37,007 bases of DNA from Bacillota bacterium (GCA_023424865.1 JAFADM010000436.1:1-37007), one strand, 5' to 3'; counted from the stretch's first letter, positions 25,730 to 33,951 are shown. The notes: generated from the letters alone by a model not told the origin. Program-made: numbers and translations.

Positions 25730-26318
25730 TTTAACCCCTTCCTCCTTCAAGGGAACCATCCTGTCCCAGCCGTCAAAAAGCATGGCTCATCGGGCTGTTA
25801 TTTGCGGCTCACTGGCAAAGGGTGAAAGTACAATCGAAAATATTGTTCTATCCGAGGATATAAAAGCCACACTCCGGACCATGTCGGCCATGGGTTTTTC
25901 CTATACACTGAAGGAGAGCTGTCTCTATCCGGGGAGGCATCAGGTTGTCATTCAATCCTCCGGCAGCCCCAGGATGGTTGAAGAGGAAATGGATTGCGGT
26001 GAATCCGGATCAACAGCTCGTTTTATTATGCCTATAACGCGGCTGGATACCAAAAAGGTGACCACCTGCCGAGAGCTTAACCGTCTTGGAGCTAAAATTG
26101 AAGAGCTGCCTGACGGATTGGTTATCCGGGGGATTGAAGCTTTTTCGGGCGGAGAAGCAGAGGGCTGCGGAGATCACCGTATTGTAATGGCTTTGGCAGT
26201 GGCGGCCTCTGTCGGCAAGGGAGAGGTTTTGCTCCACGGTTGTGAGGCTGTAGCTAAATCCTATCCGGAATTTTGGGAAGATTATGAAAGTTTGGGTGGA
26301 AAGAGGGCAGACGCATGA
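25716..26318 (+). CDS. aroA: EPSP synthase (AroA) with large internal in-frame deletion
   Basis: Only 200 residues; the family is about 430. The N-terminal part is clear: YNLTPSSFKGTILSQPSKSM with K21, S22 and R26, then CGESGSTARF at about 94-103. After I107 the sequence jumps to the C-terminal region: TTCRELNRLGAKIEEL, GDHRIVMAL (D153, H154, R155) and KSYPEFWEDY (K181). Missing are roughly 220 central residues, including the shikimate-phosphate-binding Ser-Gln-Arg region and the central Asp; the usual KExDR before the TTC block reads DTKKV. The frame is open throughout. Start is TTG 25716, with GGAGGA (25702-25707) 8 bases before it. The stop overlaps aroC as ATGA. By known enzymology this product should not work as a normal EPSP synthase, so it is a pseudogene-like remnant, an assembly collapse, or something unusual. 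Confidence 0.85.
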   Translation: MASYNLTPSSFKGTILSQPSKSMAHRAVICGSLAKGESTIENIVLSEDIKATLRTMSAMGFSYTLKESCLYPGRHQVVIQSSGSPRMVEEEMDCGESGSTARFIMPITRLDTKKVTTCRELNRLGAKIEELPDGLVIRGIEAFSGGEAEGCGDHRIVMALAVAASVGKGEVLLHGCEAVAKSYPEFWEDYESLGGKRADA

Positions 26319-27412
26319 GCAGCATATGGGGGCAAACCCTTAAAATTTCACTTTTTGGAGAATCCCATGGCCCGGCAATAGGTGTTGTCATAGACAACCT
26401 GCCTGCGGGTATGGCTCTCGATATGGAGAAAATAGCCGTAGAAATGGGAAGAAGAAGGCCCAGCACAGGAGCTTATTCCACTAAGCGCAAGGAACCGGAC
26501 AAGGTTGAAATTCTCAGTGGCTTTTTTAAAGGCCACACCACCGGAACACCTCTTTGTGCCCTCATACGAAACCAGGACAGCCACTCGGCCGACTATGAGG
26601 CCACCAAAGGCCTGGCTCGTCCGGGGCATGCCGATTATACAGCCTTTGTGCGCTATCGCGGGTATCAGGATTACCGGGGAGGCGGCCATTTTTCAGCCCG
26701 GCTGACTGCGCCCCTGGTGTTTGCAGGAGCTGTTGCCAAGCATCTTCTGGATGCCAACGGCATAACCGTGGGCTCCCATATCCAGCGCATCGGGGAAATG
26801 GTGGATGTTCCCTTCGATGGCGTCACTATAACGGCCCAACAGCTTGAAGCCTTAAGACAAATGCCGCTGCCCGCACTGGATGCTTCCTGTCCCGGAGCCT
26901 ATATGGAAATTATAGAGGAAGCCCGCAAGGAGCTGGACTCCGTTGGCGGCGTGGTGGAGACGGCGGTGGTCGGTTTGCCTGCAGGCGTCGGATCCCCTCT
27001 TTTTAATAATGTGGAAGCCCGCCTGTCATCCCTTCTCTTTTCCGTTCCAGCCGTAAAGGGCCTGGAATTCGGTACAGGCTTTGCCCTTTCCTCTATGCGT
27101 GGAAGCGAGGCCAACGACAGCTTTGAGTCTAAGGACGGCAAGGTGACTACCCGTACCAATCATAACGGAGGCATTAACGGAGGTATAACCAACGGCATGC
27201 CCCTTCTGTTCCGTACGGCCTTCAAGCCTACCCCGTCCATATCGCAGCTCCAGCAAACCGTGGATTTGGATTCCATGGAAAATGCCCAGCTTCAAATTAA
27301 GGGAAGACATGATGCCTGCATTGTACCGCGGGCTGTACCGGTGGTTGAGGCCGCCTGCGCCATAGTGCTTAGTGATCTGCTCCTTTCAGGGGGCGTGGAT
27401 CTGTCCTTATGA
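26315..27412 (+). CDS. aroC: Chorismate synthase
   Basis: 365-residue FMN-dependent enzyme converting EPSP to chorismate. Signatures in order: SLFGESHGPAIGVVIDNLPAG at the N-terminus (residues 9-29), RPGHADYTAFVRY, the YRGGGHFSARLTAP block, NHNGGINGGITNGMP and FRTAFKPTPSI. Length is normal. It overlaps the shortened aroA by 4 bases (ATGA), meaning coupled translation. The last codons (GGVDLSL and stop) lie in the first copy of a 32-base tandem repeat. An intact chorismate synthase beside a crippled aroA implies that EPSP is still made by another gene or that the aroA gap is not real. Confidence 0.96.
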   Translation: MSSIWGQTLKISLFGESHGPAIGVVIDNLPAGMALDMEKIAVEMGRRRPSTGAYSTKRKEPDKVEILSGFFKGHTTGTPLCALIRNQDSHSADYEATKGLARPGHADYTAFVRYRGYQDYRGGGHFSARLTAPLVFAGAVAKHLLDANGITVGSHIQRIGEMVDVPFDGVTITAQQLEALRQMPLPALDASCPGAYMEIIEEARKELDSVGGVVETAVVGLPAGVGSPLFNNVEARLSSLLFSVPAVKGLEFGTGFALSSMRGSEANDSFESKDGKVTTRTNHNGGINGGITNGMPLLFRTAFKPTPSISQLQQTVDLDSMENAQLQIKGRHDACIVPRAVPVVEAACAIVLSDLLLSGGVDLSL

Positions 27413-27484
27413 ATTAAGCAGGGGGCGTGGATCTGTCCTGATGAATTAAGCAGAGGGCGGAGAACTGTCCTTATGAACTAAGTT
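27389..27484 (+). repeat. 32-bp tandem repeat, three copies, spanning the aroC stop codon
   Basis: Copies at 27389-27420, 27421-27452 and 27453-27484. Copies 1 and 2 differ at one base; copy 3 differs from copy 1 at about seven. Each begins near GGGGGCGTGGATCTGTCC and carries a TGA matching the aroC stop, so the gene's 3' tip was copied downstream. Confidence 0.93.
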
Positions 27485-27494
27485 AGAAAGCTGC

Positions 27495-27514
27495 CGCAAG
27501 GCGGGTACCTTGCG
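27495..27514 (+). promoter_or_regulatory. Hairpin just before the chorismate mutase-AroE ribosome site
   Basis: CGCAAGG (27495-27501) pairs with CCTTGCG (27508-27514), 6-base loop, ending 3 bases before GGGGGAG (27518-27524). May shield or expose the ribosome site. Confidence 0.5.
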
Positions 27515-27532
27515 ACAGGGGGAGAAAATGGG

Positions 27533-28741
27533 ATGAAAGAGAACTCTTCGAACAGTCTTGATGACATAAGACATGAAATTGATGCCATTGATGTAAAAAT
27601 AGCCAGACTTTTGGAAAAGCGTATGGATTTGGTGTGCCGTGTAGCCGACTATAAGCGCCGCACCGGAACGTCGGTCCAGGATACCTCCCGTGAAGGCAAG
27701 GTTTACGATAATGTGGTTTCTGCTCTGGAAAACAAGGATTACCGGACGGTAGTGACCTCCGTTTATGAACGCATCTTGTCTTCCTCCAGAGACTATCAGA
27801 AGGAAAAGCTGGCTAAAACCAAGGCAATAAAAGAATTTGAAGAGTCTTCCGAGGACAAGGCTTTCTCATGCTTTGACAGTACCCTTCCTTTAAGCCGTGT
27901 GGAGCTTCCCAGGCTGGAGCTGAAAAAGTACGGCTTAATCGGAGAAAAGCTTTCCCATAGCGCGTCCCCGGGTATTCATAATGTTTTTTTCAGCAGGGCC
28001 GGCTTAAGCGGCATCTACAAGCTCTACGAAAGGCCGCCTGAAAGCCTTTCCTCTCTGTTATCCGATTTTGGAAGAGAAGGCCTTGCGGGTTTTAATATTA
28101 CCATCCCCTATAAAACGGCTGTCATGCCTTATCTTGATGAGATCTCCCCGGAGGCTGTCCGGGTAGGCGCAGTCAATACGGTAAATTTGGCTGGCGGCAG
28201 GGCTTCGGGCTACAATACGGATTATTTTGGCTTTGGGCTATCCCTTAAAAGAGAGGATGTAAAGCTTTCCGGCTCCAAATGCGCCGTGCTTGGTAACGGA
28301 GGTTCGGCCCGGGCAGTGGTTGCCTTCCTTGAGGATAACGGAGCTGCCCAAGTGCACCTTATAGCGCGGAATCCCGAAGGTGCGGAGGCTAGCTTTCCAG
28401 GTAAAGAAATCAAGCCTCTGGAAGGCTTTAAAGCCCAGGGCTATGACCTGGTCGTGAATACTACCCCGGTGGGGATGTATCCTAATATGGGCAAATCGCC
28501 TCTCTCCATGAGCCAGCTTATGGGCGCAGGATTTGTACTTGACCTAATATATAATCCGGCTGTTACAAGGCTTTTGGAATATGCGGCCACACTGGGTATA
28601 CCTCATGCCAATGGCCTTTATATGCTGGTTGCTCAGGCTGTTAGCGCCCAGGCGATATGGAATGGTAAAACCTATAGCAGTGCCTTTATTGACGGGGTAT
28701 ACGAGGAATACAAAAATACCCTTGAAAAGGAAAATAAGTAA
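27533..28741 (+). CDS. Chorismate mutase / shikimate dehydrogenase fusion
   Basis: 402-residue two-domain enzyme. Residues about 5-90 are an AroQ-type chorismate mutase (LDDIRHEIDAIDVKIARLLE, then KRMDLVCRVADYKR), converting chorismate to prephenate. Residues about 131-400 are shikimate dehydrogenase (AroE): YGLIGEKLSHSASPGIHN, the catalytic K194 in NITIPYKTAVM, NTVN and NTDYFG, the NADP-binding VLGNGGSARAVV (about 250-261) and NTTPVGMYP. A charged linker joins them. The fusion puts a mid-pathway step and the branch toward Phe/Tyr in one polypeptide. ATG 27533 follows GGGGGAG by 8 bases; ATG 27528 runs at once into a stop in its own frame. aroK begins 2 bases after the stop. Confidence 0.93.
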   Translation: MKENSSNSLDDIRHEIDAIDVKIARLLEKRMDLVCRVADYKRRTGTSVQDTSREGKVYDNVVSALENKDYRTVVTSVYERILSSSRDYQKEKLAKTKAIKEFEESSEDKAFSCFDSTLPLSRVELPRLELKKYGLIGEKLSHSASPGIHNVFFSRAGLSGIYKLYERPPESLSSLLSDFGREGLAGFNITIPYKTAVMPYLDEISPEAVRVGAVNTVNLAGGRASGYNTDYFGFGLSLKREDVKLSGSKCAVLGNGGSARAVVAFLEDNGAAQVHLIARNPEGAEASFPGKEIKPLEGFKAQGYDLVVNTTPVGMYPNMGKSPLSMSQLMGAGFVLDLIYNPAVTRLLEYAATLGIPHANGLYMLVAQAVSAQAIWNGKTYSSAFIDGVYEEYKNTLEKENK

Positions 28742-28743
28742 AA

Positions 28744-29265
28744 ATGAACAAGAACCTCATTTTGGTTGGTATTATGGGCTCCGGTAAAACGACCATCGGA
28801 ATGCGCCTGTCAAAGCAGCTTAATATGCCTTTTTTGGATGCTGATGCCTGTATTGAGGACAAGCACGGGAAAATTCCCTCCCTTTTTGAAAAAGGTGAGG
28901 CCTATTTTCGCGCCATAGAAACCGATACACTCAGAGAAATCCTCCAGAATACCGAAGCCGGGGAGGGCATAGTTCTTGCCACCGGAGGAGGAGCTGTTCT
29001 GAAAGAGGAAAACCGGGAGCTTTTGAAGGCTAGGGGGCTTGTCTTTTTTCTTCACAGGGATTTGGAACATATCATTGAAACGGTGGATTGCACCGAAAGG
29101 CCTCTTTTAAAACAGGGCTCAAACGCATTGCGGGAAATATATGAAAATCGCCTTCCCTATTATCTGTCTGCCAGCCATCACAGCATTGATACCTCTGGAG
29201 GCGTCGATAATGCGGTGGCCCTCATTGAGGAAATATGGAGCAAAAGAGGGTATAGTCCGGAATAA
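28744..29265 (+). CDS. aroK: Shikimate kinase
   Basis: 173-residue P-loop kinase phosphorylating shikimate at O3. Walker A is GIMGSGKTT at residues 9-17 (K15). The substrate region DADACIE (about 32-38), with the Asp expected to bind shikimate, and the ATGGGAV motif (about 80-86) are intact, followed by the lid region CTERPLL. It begins 2 bases after the mutase-dehydrogenase stop, with GGAAAA serving as a weak ribosome site, so it is clearly co-transcribed. Its product shikimate 3-phosphate is the substrate of EPSP synthase, which is the shortened gene in this cluster. Confidence 0.95.
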   Translation: MNKNLILVGIMGSGKTTIGMRLSKQLNMPFLDADACIEDKHGKIPSLFEKGEAYFRAIETDTLREILQNTEAGEGIVLATGGGAVLKEENRELLKARGLVFFLHRDLEHIIETVDCTERPLLKQGSNALREIYENRLPYYLSASHHSIDTSGGVDNAVALIEEIWSKRGYSPE

Positions 29266-29313
29266 CCGACATATATTTGACTCAGGGGTAAACACTGCGT
29301 TTGGTGAGTTTTC

Positions 29314-30741
29314 TTGAAAAAAAGGGATATCATTTATCTTCTGGTCATCCTTTTATTAATAAACGTTTTGGTGGGCATGCTGCTGCGTCCCGGAACCGGA
29401 GGCTTTCAGCCTTCGGAGGATGCCGTTTATCTGCCCTCAGATGAGACGCCTTCCGCTGCTTTGAATACGGAAGGTACTGTAAGCCTGTCAGAGAATGCTG
29501 TTTCGGAGGATATAAGCGGATCAGCAGGCTCGGGGGAAACTGAAAATATCGCCCTCGACGGGGTTGAATCCGAAACGGTGCCCAATACTCCAGACAGCGG
29601 TCTGGTTTATCCTGAAGGGAATGAGGGCATCTCCGGGATTGCACCGGTTTCCGTACCCGGGGATGAGCCGGGTATCAACGCCCGATCAGCGGTAGTTCTT
29701 GATTACGATACCGGTACCGTTCTTTTTGAAAAAAACGCCTACATAAAAAGGCCAATGGCCAGCACCACAAAAATTATGACAGCCATTCTGGCTCTTGAAA
29801 ACACCAGCCTGGATGAAATCGTTCATATCAGCGGGAAAGCGGCCCGCATGGACGGCTCTGTCATGGGAATCAAAACCGACAGTGATGTATCCATGAAGGA
29901 TTTGCTTTACGGTATGCTCCTATGCTCCGGCAACGATGCGGCGGTGGCCATTGCGGAGCATATTGGCGGCAGTGTGGAGGGTTTTGCCGAGCTTATGAAT
30001 CAAAAAGCTCTGGAACTGGGAGCCTATTCCACCAGCTTTTCAAATCCTCACGGCCTGGATGCGGAAAATCATTATACCACGGCCTACGATTTGGCTAAAA
30101 TAGCCCGCTACGCTCTTAATATTCCCATGTTTAATGAAGTTGTCCGGACCAAGGAATATTATTATCAGGGAAGACAGCTTCGCAATACCAATGAAATGCT
30201 GGCAGGCTATGATGGCGCTGATGGAATAAAGACCGGCTATACAGGACTTGCGGGAAGATGCCTGGTAAGCTCTGCCACCAAGGACGGACGCCGATTTATC
30301 TCGGTAGTGCTGTTTTGTGATTCCAAGAATTTAAGGACGGAAAGCAGCAGGAAAATATTGGATTACAGCTTTGAACATTATTCCTATGTTCAGCTTCTGG
30401 AAAAGGGGAAGACCTTCGGAACCATACCCGTGGAACGCTCCCGGACCCTTCAGGAGGTACAGGTTGCGGCAGCGGACGATATCAAGGCCATTATGAAGCA
30501 GGAAAACAAGGATGCGCTCTATACCCGTGTTTCCCTGCCCGAAAAGCTTCCGGCACCTGTATTAAGGGGAACCATAGTGGGAACGGTGTCCATATTTAAC
30601 GGAGACACCATCGTGGCGGAAACCTCTCTTATCACCCTGGAGGGGGCGGAAAAAATGCGTTTCTCCGATTATTTGGGCAAGGTGCTCCATAGCTGGACCG
30701 TGATGATGGGAACAGGGAGCACAGGCAAAACAGGAAGCTGA
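29314..30741 (+). CDS. dacF: D-alanyl-D-alanine carboxypeptidase (DacF-like, peptidase S11)
   Basis: 475-residue penicillin-binding protein that trims the last D-Ala of peptidoglycan stem peptides. A membrane/signal segment lies at residues about 5-22, then a long acidic Ser/Thr/Glu-rich linker (about 25-125) of low complexity. The catalytic domain follows, with the SxxK tetrad S150-T-T-K153, SGN at 205-207 and KTG at 306-308. A C-terminal beta domain typical of S11 enzymes and a hydrophilic tail end it. Start is TTG 29314 with GGTGAG 5 bases upstream. It follows aroK by 48 bases without a terminator and probably shares the aro transcript. The stop codon lies in the first copy of an 18-base tandem repeat. 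The DacF name (a sporulation-linked type) is tentative. Confidence 0.88.
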   Translation: MKKRDIIYLLVILLLINVLVGMLLRPGTGGFQPSEDAVYLPSDETPSAALNTEGTVSLSENAVSEDISGSAGSGETENIALDGVESETVPNTPDSGLVYPEGNEGISGIAPVSVPGDEPGINARSAVVLDYDTGTVLFEKNAYIKRPMASTTKIMTAILALENTSLDEIVHISGKAARMDGSVMGIKTDSDVSMKDLLYGMLLCSGNDAAVAIAEHIGGSVEGFAELMNQKALELGAYSTSFSNPHGLDAENHYTTAYDLAKIARYALNIPMFNEVVRTKEYYYQGRQLRNTNEMLAGYDGADGIKTGYTGLAGRCLVSSATKDGRRFISVVLFCDSKNLRTESSRKILDYSFEHYSYVQLLEKGKTFGTIPVERSRTLQEVQVAAADDIKAIMKQENKDALYTRVSLPEKLPAPVLRGTIVGTVSIFNGDTIVAETSLITLEGAEKMRFSDYLGKVLHSWTVMMGTGSTGKTGS

Positions 30742-30781
30742 GGTTAAACAGGAAGCTGAGGTTAAACAGAGAGTTGGTTAA
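30728..30781 (+). repeat. 18-bp tandem repeat spanning the dacF stop codon
   Basis: Two perfect copies of AAACAGGAAGCTGAGGTT (30728-30745 and 30746-30763), followed by a degenerate third (30764-30781). The dacF stop TGA lies in copy 1 and is repeated in copy 2, as in the aroC repeat. Confidence 0.93.
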
Positions 30782-30791
30782 GCCTTGGGCC

Positions 30792-30818
30792 TGCATGATT
30801 AAACATATTAATCCTGCA
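30792..30818 (+). terminator. Possible 3'-end hairpin of the aro-dacF transcript
   Basis: TGCATGATTAA (30792-30802) pairs with TTAATCCTGCA (30808-30818) with one mismatch and a 5-base loop. No T-tract follows, so termination is uncertain. Confidence 0.4.
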
Positions 30819-30884
30819 TAAACAGAACGATTTTGTAATAATAACAAATTTTGCAGCATTAATTGCAATGTGTTGAATTAAAAC

Positions 30885-30913
30885 TTGCAAACCTCTTCCG
30901 GCTAGTATAGAAT
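30885..30913 (+). promoter_or_regulatory. Candidate sigma-A promoter for the aminotransferase gene
   Basis: TTGCAA (30885-30890), 17-base spacer, TAGAAT (30908-30913; one mismatch to consensus), about 85 bases before the start at 30998. The leader between them holds no clear regulatory element. Confidence 0.55.
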
Positions 30914-30997
30914 GTTAAAGGATGAATTGAATGGTGCACCACGACCCGTGCTGCCGCTCAATGGCAAGAGACGAAAGACATTGCAGGAGGATGCAAG

Positions 30998-32266
30998 ATG
31001 ACGCCCTTTAATGGACTGAGTTCCGCACAACTTATTGAAAGAAAGAAAGTACTTGAAGCCCGGTATGCCGAATATAAGGCACAAGGATTGAGTTTGGATA
31101 TGTCCAGGGGTAAACCCTGCACCGAACAGCTAAACCTGTCTGAAGGGCTTTTGAGCGACTGTACGAACCTTAAAGCAAAGGATGGAACCGATTGCAGAAA
31201 TTATGGAATACTGGACGGTATTAAAGAGGCGAAGGCCCTTTTTGCCGAGCTTTTTGAAATAGGACAGGACGAAGTTATCATTGGCGGAAATTCCAGCCTG
31301 AATCTGATGTACGATCTTATTTCCAAGGCATATATTCATGGCCTTAACGGCTTTGAAAAGCCCTGGAGCAAGCTTGATAAAATAAAATTCCTTTGTCCCA
31401 GCCCGGGCTATGACCGTCATTTTGCCATTACCGAGCTTTTCGGCATGGAGCTCATTGCCGTTCCCATGACAGCGGAAGGCCCCGATATGGACGTGGTGGA
31501 AAAGCTGGCCGGGGAAGATGAAGCCGTAAAAGGCATCTGGTGTACACCCAAATACAGCAATCCTACCGGCATAACCTTTTCCGACAAGGTAGTGGAAAGA
31601 CTGGCTTCCATGAAGACAAAGGCCTCCGACTTCCTTATCCTCTGGGACAATGCCTATGCGGTGCATCACCTGTATGAGGAAGGGGATGTTCTTAAGAGCT
31701 TGCCCGAAGCCTGCAAGGCTGCCGGCAATCCCAACCGTTTTTACATGTTCGGCTCCACCTCCAAGGTAACCTACGCGGGTGCGGGAATTTCCATTATCGC
31801 CTCCAGCAAGGATAATATTAATGTTCTTAAAAAGCTCATTTCCATTCAAACCATTGGTCATGACAAGATTAATCAGCTTCTCCATGTCCGCTTTCTGAAG
31901 GATGGGGCAGGGACAAAGGCATTAATGAAAAAGCATGCGGAAATCTTGAGACCCAAGTTTGAGTGTGTGCTTGACATACTGGCTAAAAACCTGGAGGGCA
32001 AGGACATTGCTGCCTGGAATAAGCCACGGGGCGGCTACTTCGTAAGCCTTGACGTGGTAGAAGGCTGTGCTAAAAGGGTAGTGGCTCTGGCAAAAGAAGC
32101 CGGTGTTGTTTTTACTCCTGCAGGCGCTACTTATCCCGGGGGACTGGACCCCAGGGATTCCAATATTCGTATTGCACCATCCTTTCCGCCTCTTGCAGAG
32201 CTTAAAACCGCAATTGAAATTCTTTGCATTTGTGTGGAGCTGGCGGCTCTGGAAAAATTTCAATAA
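30998..32266 (+). CDS. PLP-dependent aminotransferase, aspartate aminotransferase-like (type Ic)
   Basis: 422-residue cytoplasmic aminotransferase of class I/II. The N-terminal SLDMSRGKPCTEQLNLSEG and the length fit the branch sometimes called type Ic aspartate aminotransferase, which converts oxaloacetate and glutamate to aspartate and 2-oxoglutarate. The PLP-binding lysine is K256 in FGSTSKVTYAGAG; the cofactor-stacking IIGGNSSLNLMYD segment (around 93-105) and the C-terminal DSNIRIAPSFPP with the carboxylate-binding Arg are present. AGGAGG (30984-30989) precedes the ATG. It has its own promoter and terminator. Aspartate supply would serve both aspartate kinase and purine synthesis nearby. 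Aromatic substrate use cannot be excluded. Confidence 0.88.
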   Translation: MTPFNGLSSAQLIERKKVLEARYAEYKAQGLSLDMSRGKPCTEQLNLSEGLLSDCTNLKAKDGTDCRNYGILDGIKEAKALFAELFEIGQDEVIIGGNSSLNLMYDLISKAYIHGLNGFEKPWSKLDKIKFLCPSPGYDRHFAITELFGMELIAVPMTAEGPDMDVVEKLAGEDEAVKGIWCTPKYSNPTGITFSDKVVERLASMKTKASDFLILWDNAYAVHHLYEEGDVLKSLPEACKAAGNPNRFYMFGSTSKVTYAGAGISIIASSKDNINVLKKLISIQTIGHDKINQLLHVRFLKDGAGTKALMKKHAEILRPKFECVLDILAKNLEGKDIAAWNKPRGGYFVSLDVVEGCAKRVVALAKEAGVVFTPAGATYPGGLDPRDSNIRIAPSFPPLAELKTAIEILCICVELAALEKFQ

Positions 32267-32289
32267 ACATGTAATATAAGTAACCTCTG

Positions 32290-32329
32290 GGGAGCCGGCC
32301 GAATTTTAAGGTTGCGGCTCCCTTTTTTT
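32290..32329 (+). terminator. Rho-independent terminator after the aminotransferase gene
   Basis: GGGAGCCG (32290-32297) pairs with CGGCTCCC (32315-32322), 17-base loop, followed by seven T. Confidence 0.9.
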
Positions 32330-32384
32330 AAGCAAAAAAACTAAAAATAAACTAAAAATTTCTTTACATAGTCCTAGATTCATA

Positions 32385-32413
32385 TGGATTTTTTGTTTAT
32401 TAAGTTATATAAT
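32385..32413 (+). promoter_or_regulatory. Weak candidate promoter for purB
   Basis: Perfect TATAAT (32408-32413) in an A+T-rich stretch after the terminator; the -35 at 17 bases (TGGATT) is poor. The leader to the purB start is about 100 bases; no purine riboswitch layout was recognised. Confidence 0.35.
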
Positions 32414-32520
32414 AAGTCCTACCGATGATCAGCATAATAGTAATTCATGGCGATAGGTCGACGTGTTGTCATGCTGTCCGGATCAGTTGCATTTAATGTA
32501 ATACGCGGGGGTACATTGTT

Positions 32521-33951
32521 TTGTCAAAAAAGGATTATGAGAGTCCATTTAACTCCAGGTATGCCAGCGACGCAATGCTGGAGCTCTTTTCACAGGATAC
32601 CAAATTCAGAACCTGGCGCAAGCTTTGGATTGCGTTGGCTGAATCAGAAAAGGAACTGGGGCTTGACATAACCCAGGAGCAAATTGATGAAATGATCCGA
32701 TTCAAGGATACCATTAATTACGATGTGGCGGAAGCCAAGGAAAAAGAAACCCGCCATGATGTTATGGCTCATGTCCATGCCTTTGGTGCCCAATGTGAAA
32801 AGGCCCGGGGTATTATTCACCTGGGAGCCACCTCCTGCTATGTGGGTGATAACACCGATGTTCTTGTCTACTCCGAAGCGCTGAAGCTTGTAAAAAGCAA
32901 GGTGCTTTCCGTTATAGCAAAGCTGTCCCGCTTTGCACTTAAGTATAAGGCTCAGCCCGCTCTTGGTTTTACTCATTTCCAGCCTGCCCAGCCTGTAACG
33001 GTGGGCAAGCGTGCATGCCTCTGGATTCAGGATCTGCTTCTGGATATTGAAGAGCTGGATTTTGTCATAAGCAGCCTGAAGCTTCTTGGAAGCAAGGGCA
33101 CAACAGGAACCCAGGCCAGCTTTTTGACTCTGTTTGACGGTGATCATGACAAGGTGAGGCGCCTTGAAGTCCTTATTGCCGAAAAGGTTGGTTTTAAGGA
33201 AGTAATACCTGTATCCGGCCAAACCTATTCAAGAAAACAGGATTCACGAATACTTAATGTTCTTAGCGCCGTTGCCCAGAGCGCTTATAAATTCAGCAAT
33301 GATATGCGTCTTTTAGCCAGTCTTAAGGAGCTTGAGGAACCCTTTGAAAAAACTCAGATCGGCTCCTCGGCCATGGCTTACAAGCGCAATCCCATGAGAA
33401 GTGAAAGAATCTCTTCTCTTGCAAGGTATGTTATTGTGGATGCCCTGAATCCTGCCATAACCGCATCCACCCAGTGGTTTGAAAGAACGCTGGATGATTC
33501 GGCCAATCGCCGTATCAGCATACCCGAGGCCTTTCTTGCGGTGGATTCCATTCTCAATATTTATCAGAACATCGCAGATGGCATTGTGGTATACCCCAAG
33601 ATTATTGAACGCCGTTTGATGGAAGAACTGCCCTTTATGGCTACGGAGAATATTATGATGGAAGCCGTTAAAAGGGGAGGGGACAGACAGGAGCTTCATG
33701 AACGCATCCGGGTTCACTCCATGGAAGCTGCGCGTCAGGTTAAGGAATTTGGCAATGCCAACGATCTTCTTGAACGCATCTCAGGCGATCCGGCCTTTGG
33801 CTTGAAGGCAGAAGAATTGAATCATATGCTGAATCCCATTCATTACATCGGACGCAGCAGCGAGCAGGTAGACGAGTTTGTTAACGAGCATGTCAATCCA
33901 TTGCTGGATGAGAATGCTGTTATTGACACTAAAGTAGACCTTAAAGCCTGA
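32521..33951 (+). CDS. purB: Adenylosuccinate lyase
   Basis: 476-residue enzyme of the fumarase/aspartase superfamily. It cleaves SAICAR to AICAR and adenylosuccinate to AMP, releasing fumarate. The family signature GSSAMAYKRNPMRSE begins at residue 281, forming the flexible catalytic loop. HDVMAHVHAFG (near 80) and the LGATSCYVGDNTD segment (near 100) carry expected active-site residues, as does the TGTQASFL block. Start is TTG 32521: the G-run 32507-32511 lies 9 bases before it and the protein begins SKKDYESPFNSRYAS as family members do. The gene stands alone, ahead of a GntR regulator. Confidence 0.94.
   Translation: MSKKDYESPFNSRYASDAMLELFSQDTKFRTWRKLWIALAESEKELGLDITQEQIDEMIRFKDTINYDVAEAKEKETRHDVMAHVHAFGAQCEKARGIIHLGATSCYVGDNTDVLVYSEALKLVKSKVLSVIAKLSRFALKYKAQPALGFTHFQPAQPVTVGKRACLWIQDLLLDIEELDFVISSLKLLGSKGTTGTQASFLTLFDGDHDKVRRLEVLIAEKVGFKEVIPVSGQTYSRKQDSRILNVLSAVAQSAYKFSNDMRLLASLKELEEPFEKTQIGSSAMAYKRNPMRSERISSLARYVIVDALNPAITASTQWFERTLDDSANRRISIPEAFLAVDSILNIYQNIADGIVVYPKIIERRLMEELPFMATENIMMEAVKRGGDRQELHERIRVHSMEAARQVKEFGNANDLLERISGDPAFGLKAEELNHMLNPIHYIGRSSEQVDEFVNEHVNPLLDENAVIDTKVDLKA

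Noticed and set aside
27389..27484. CRISPR-like array
   Set aside because: The repeats are directly adjacent without spacers and include coding sequence; they are a simple tandem duplication.
31130..31885. 251-codon open frame on the minus strand inside the aminotransferase gene
   Set aside because: Fully antisense to a clear PLP enzyme, no recognisable domain; an opposite-strand shadow of its codon use.
32447..32671. 74-codon frame overlapping the purB start
   Set aside because: Runs out of frame into purB, with no ribosome site or recognisable product.
32644..33222. 192-codon minus-strand open frame inside purB
   Set aside because: Shadow of purB; no family resemblance.
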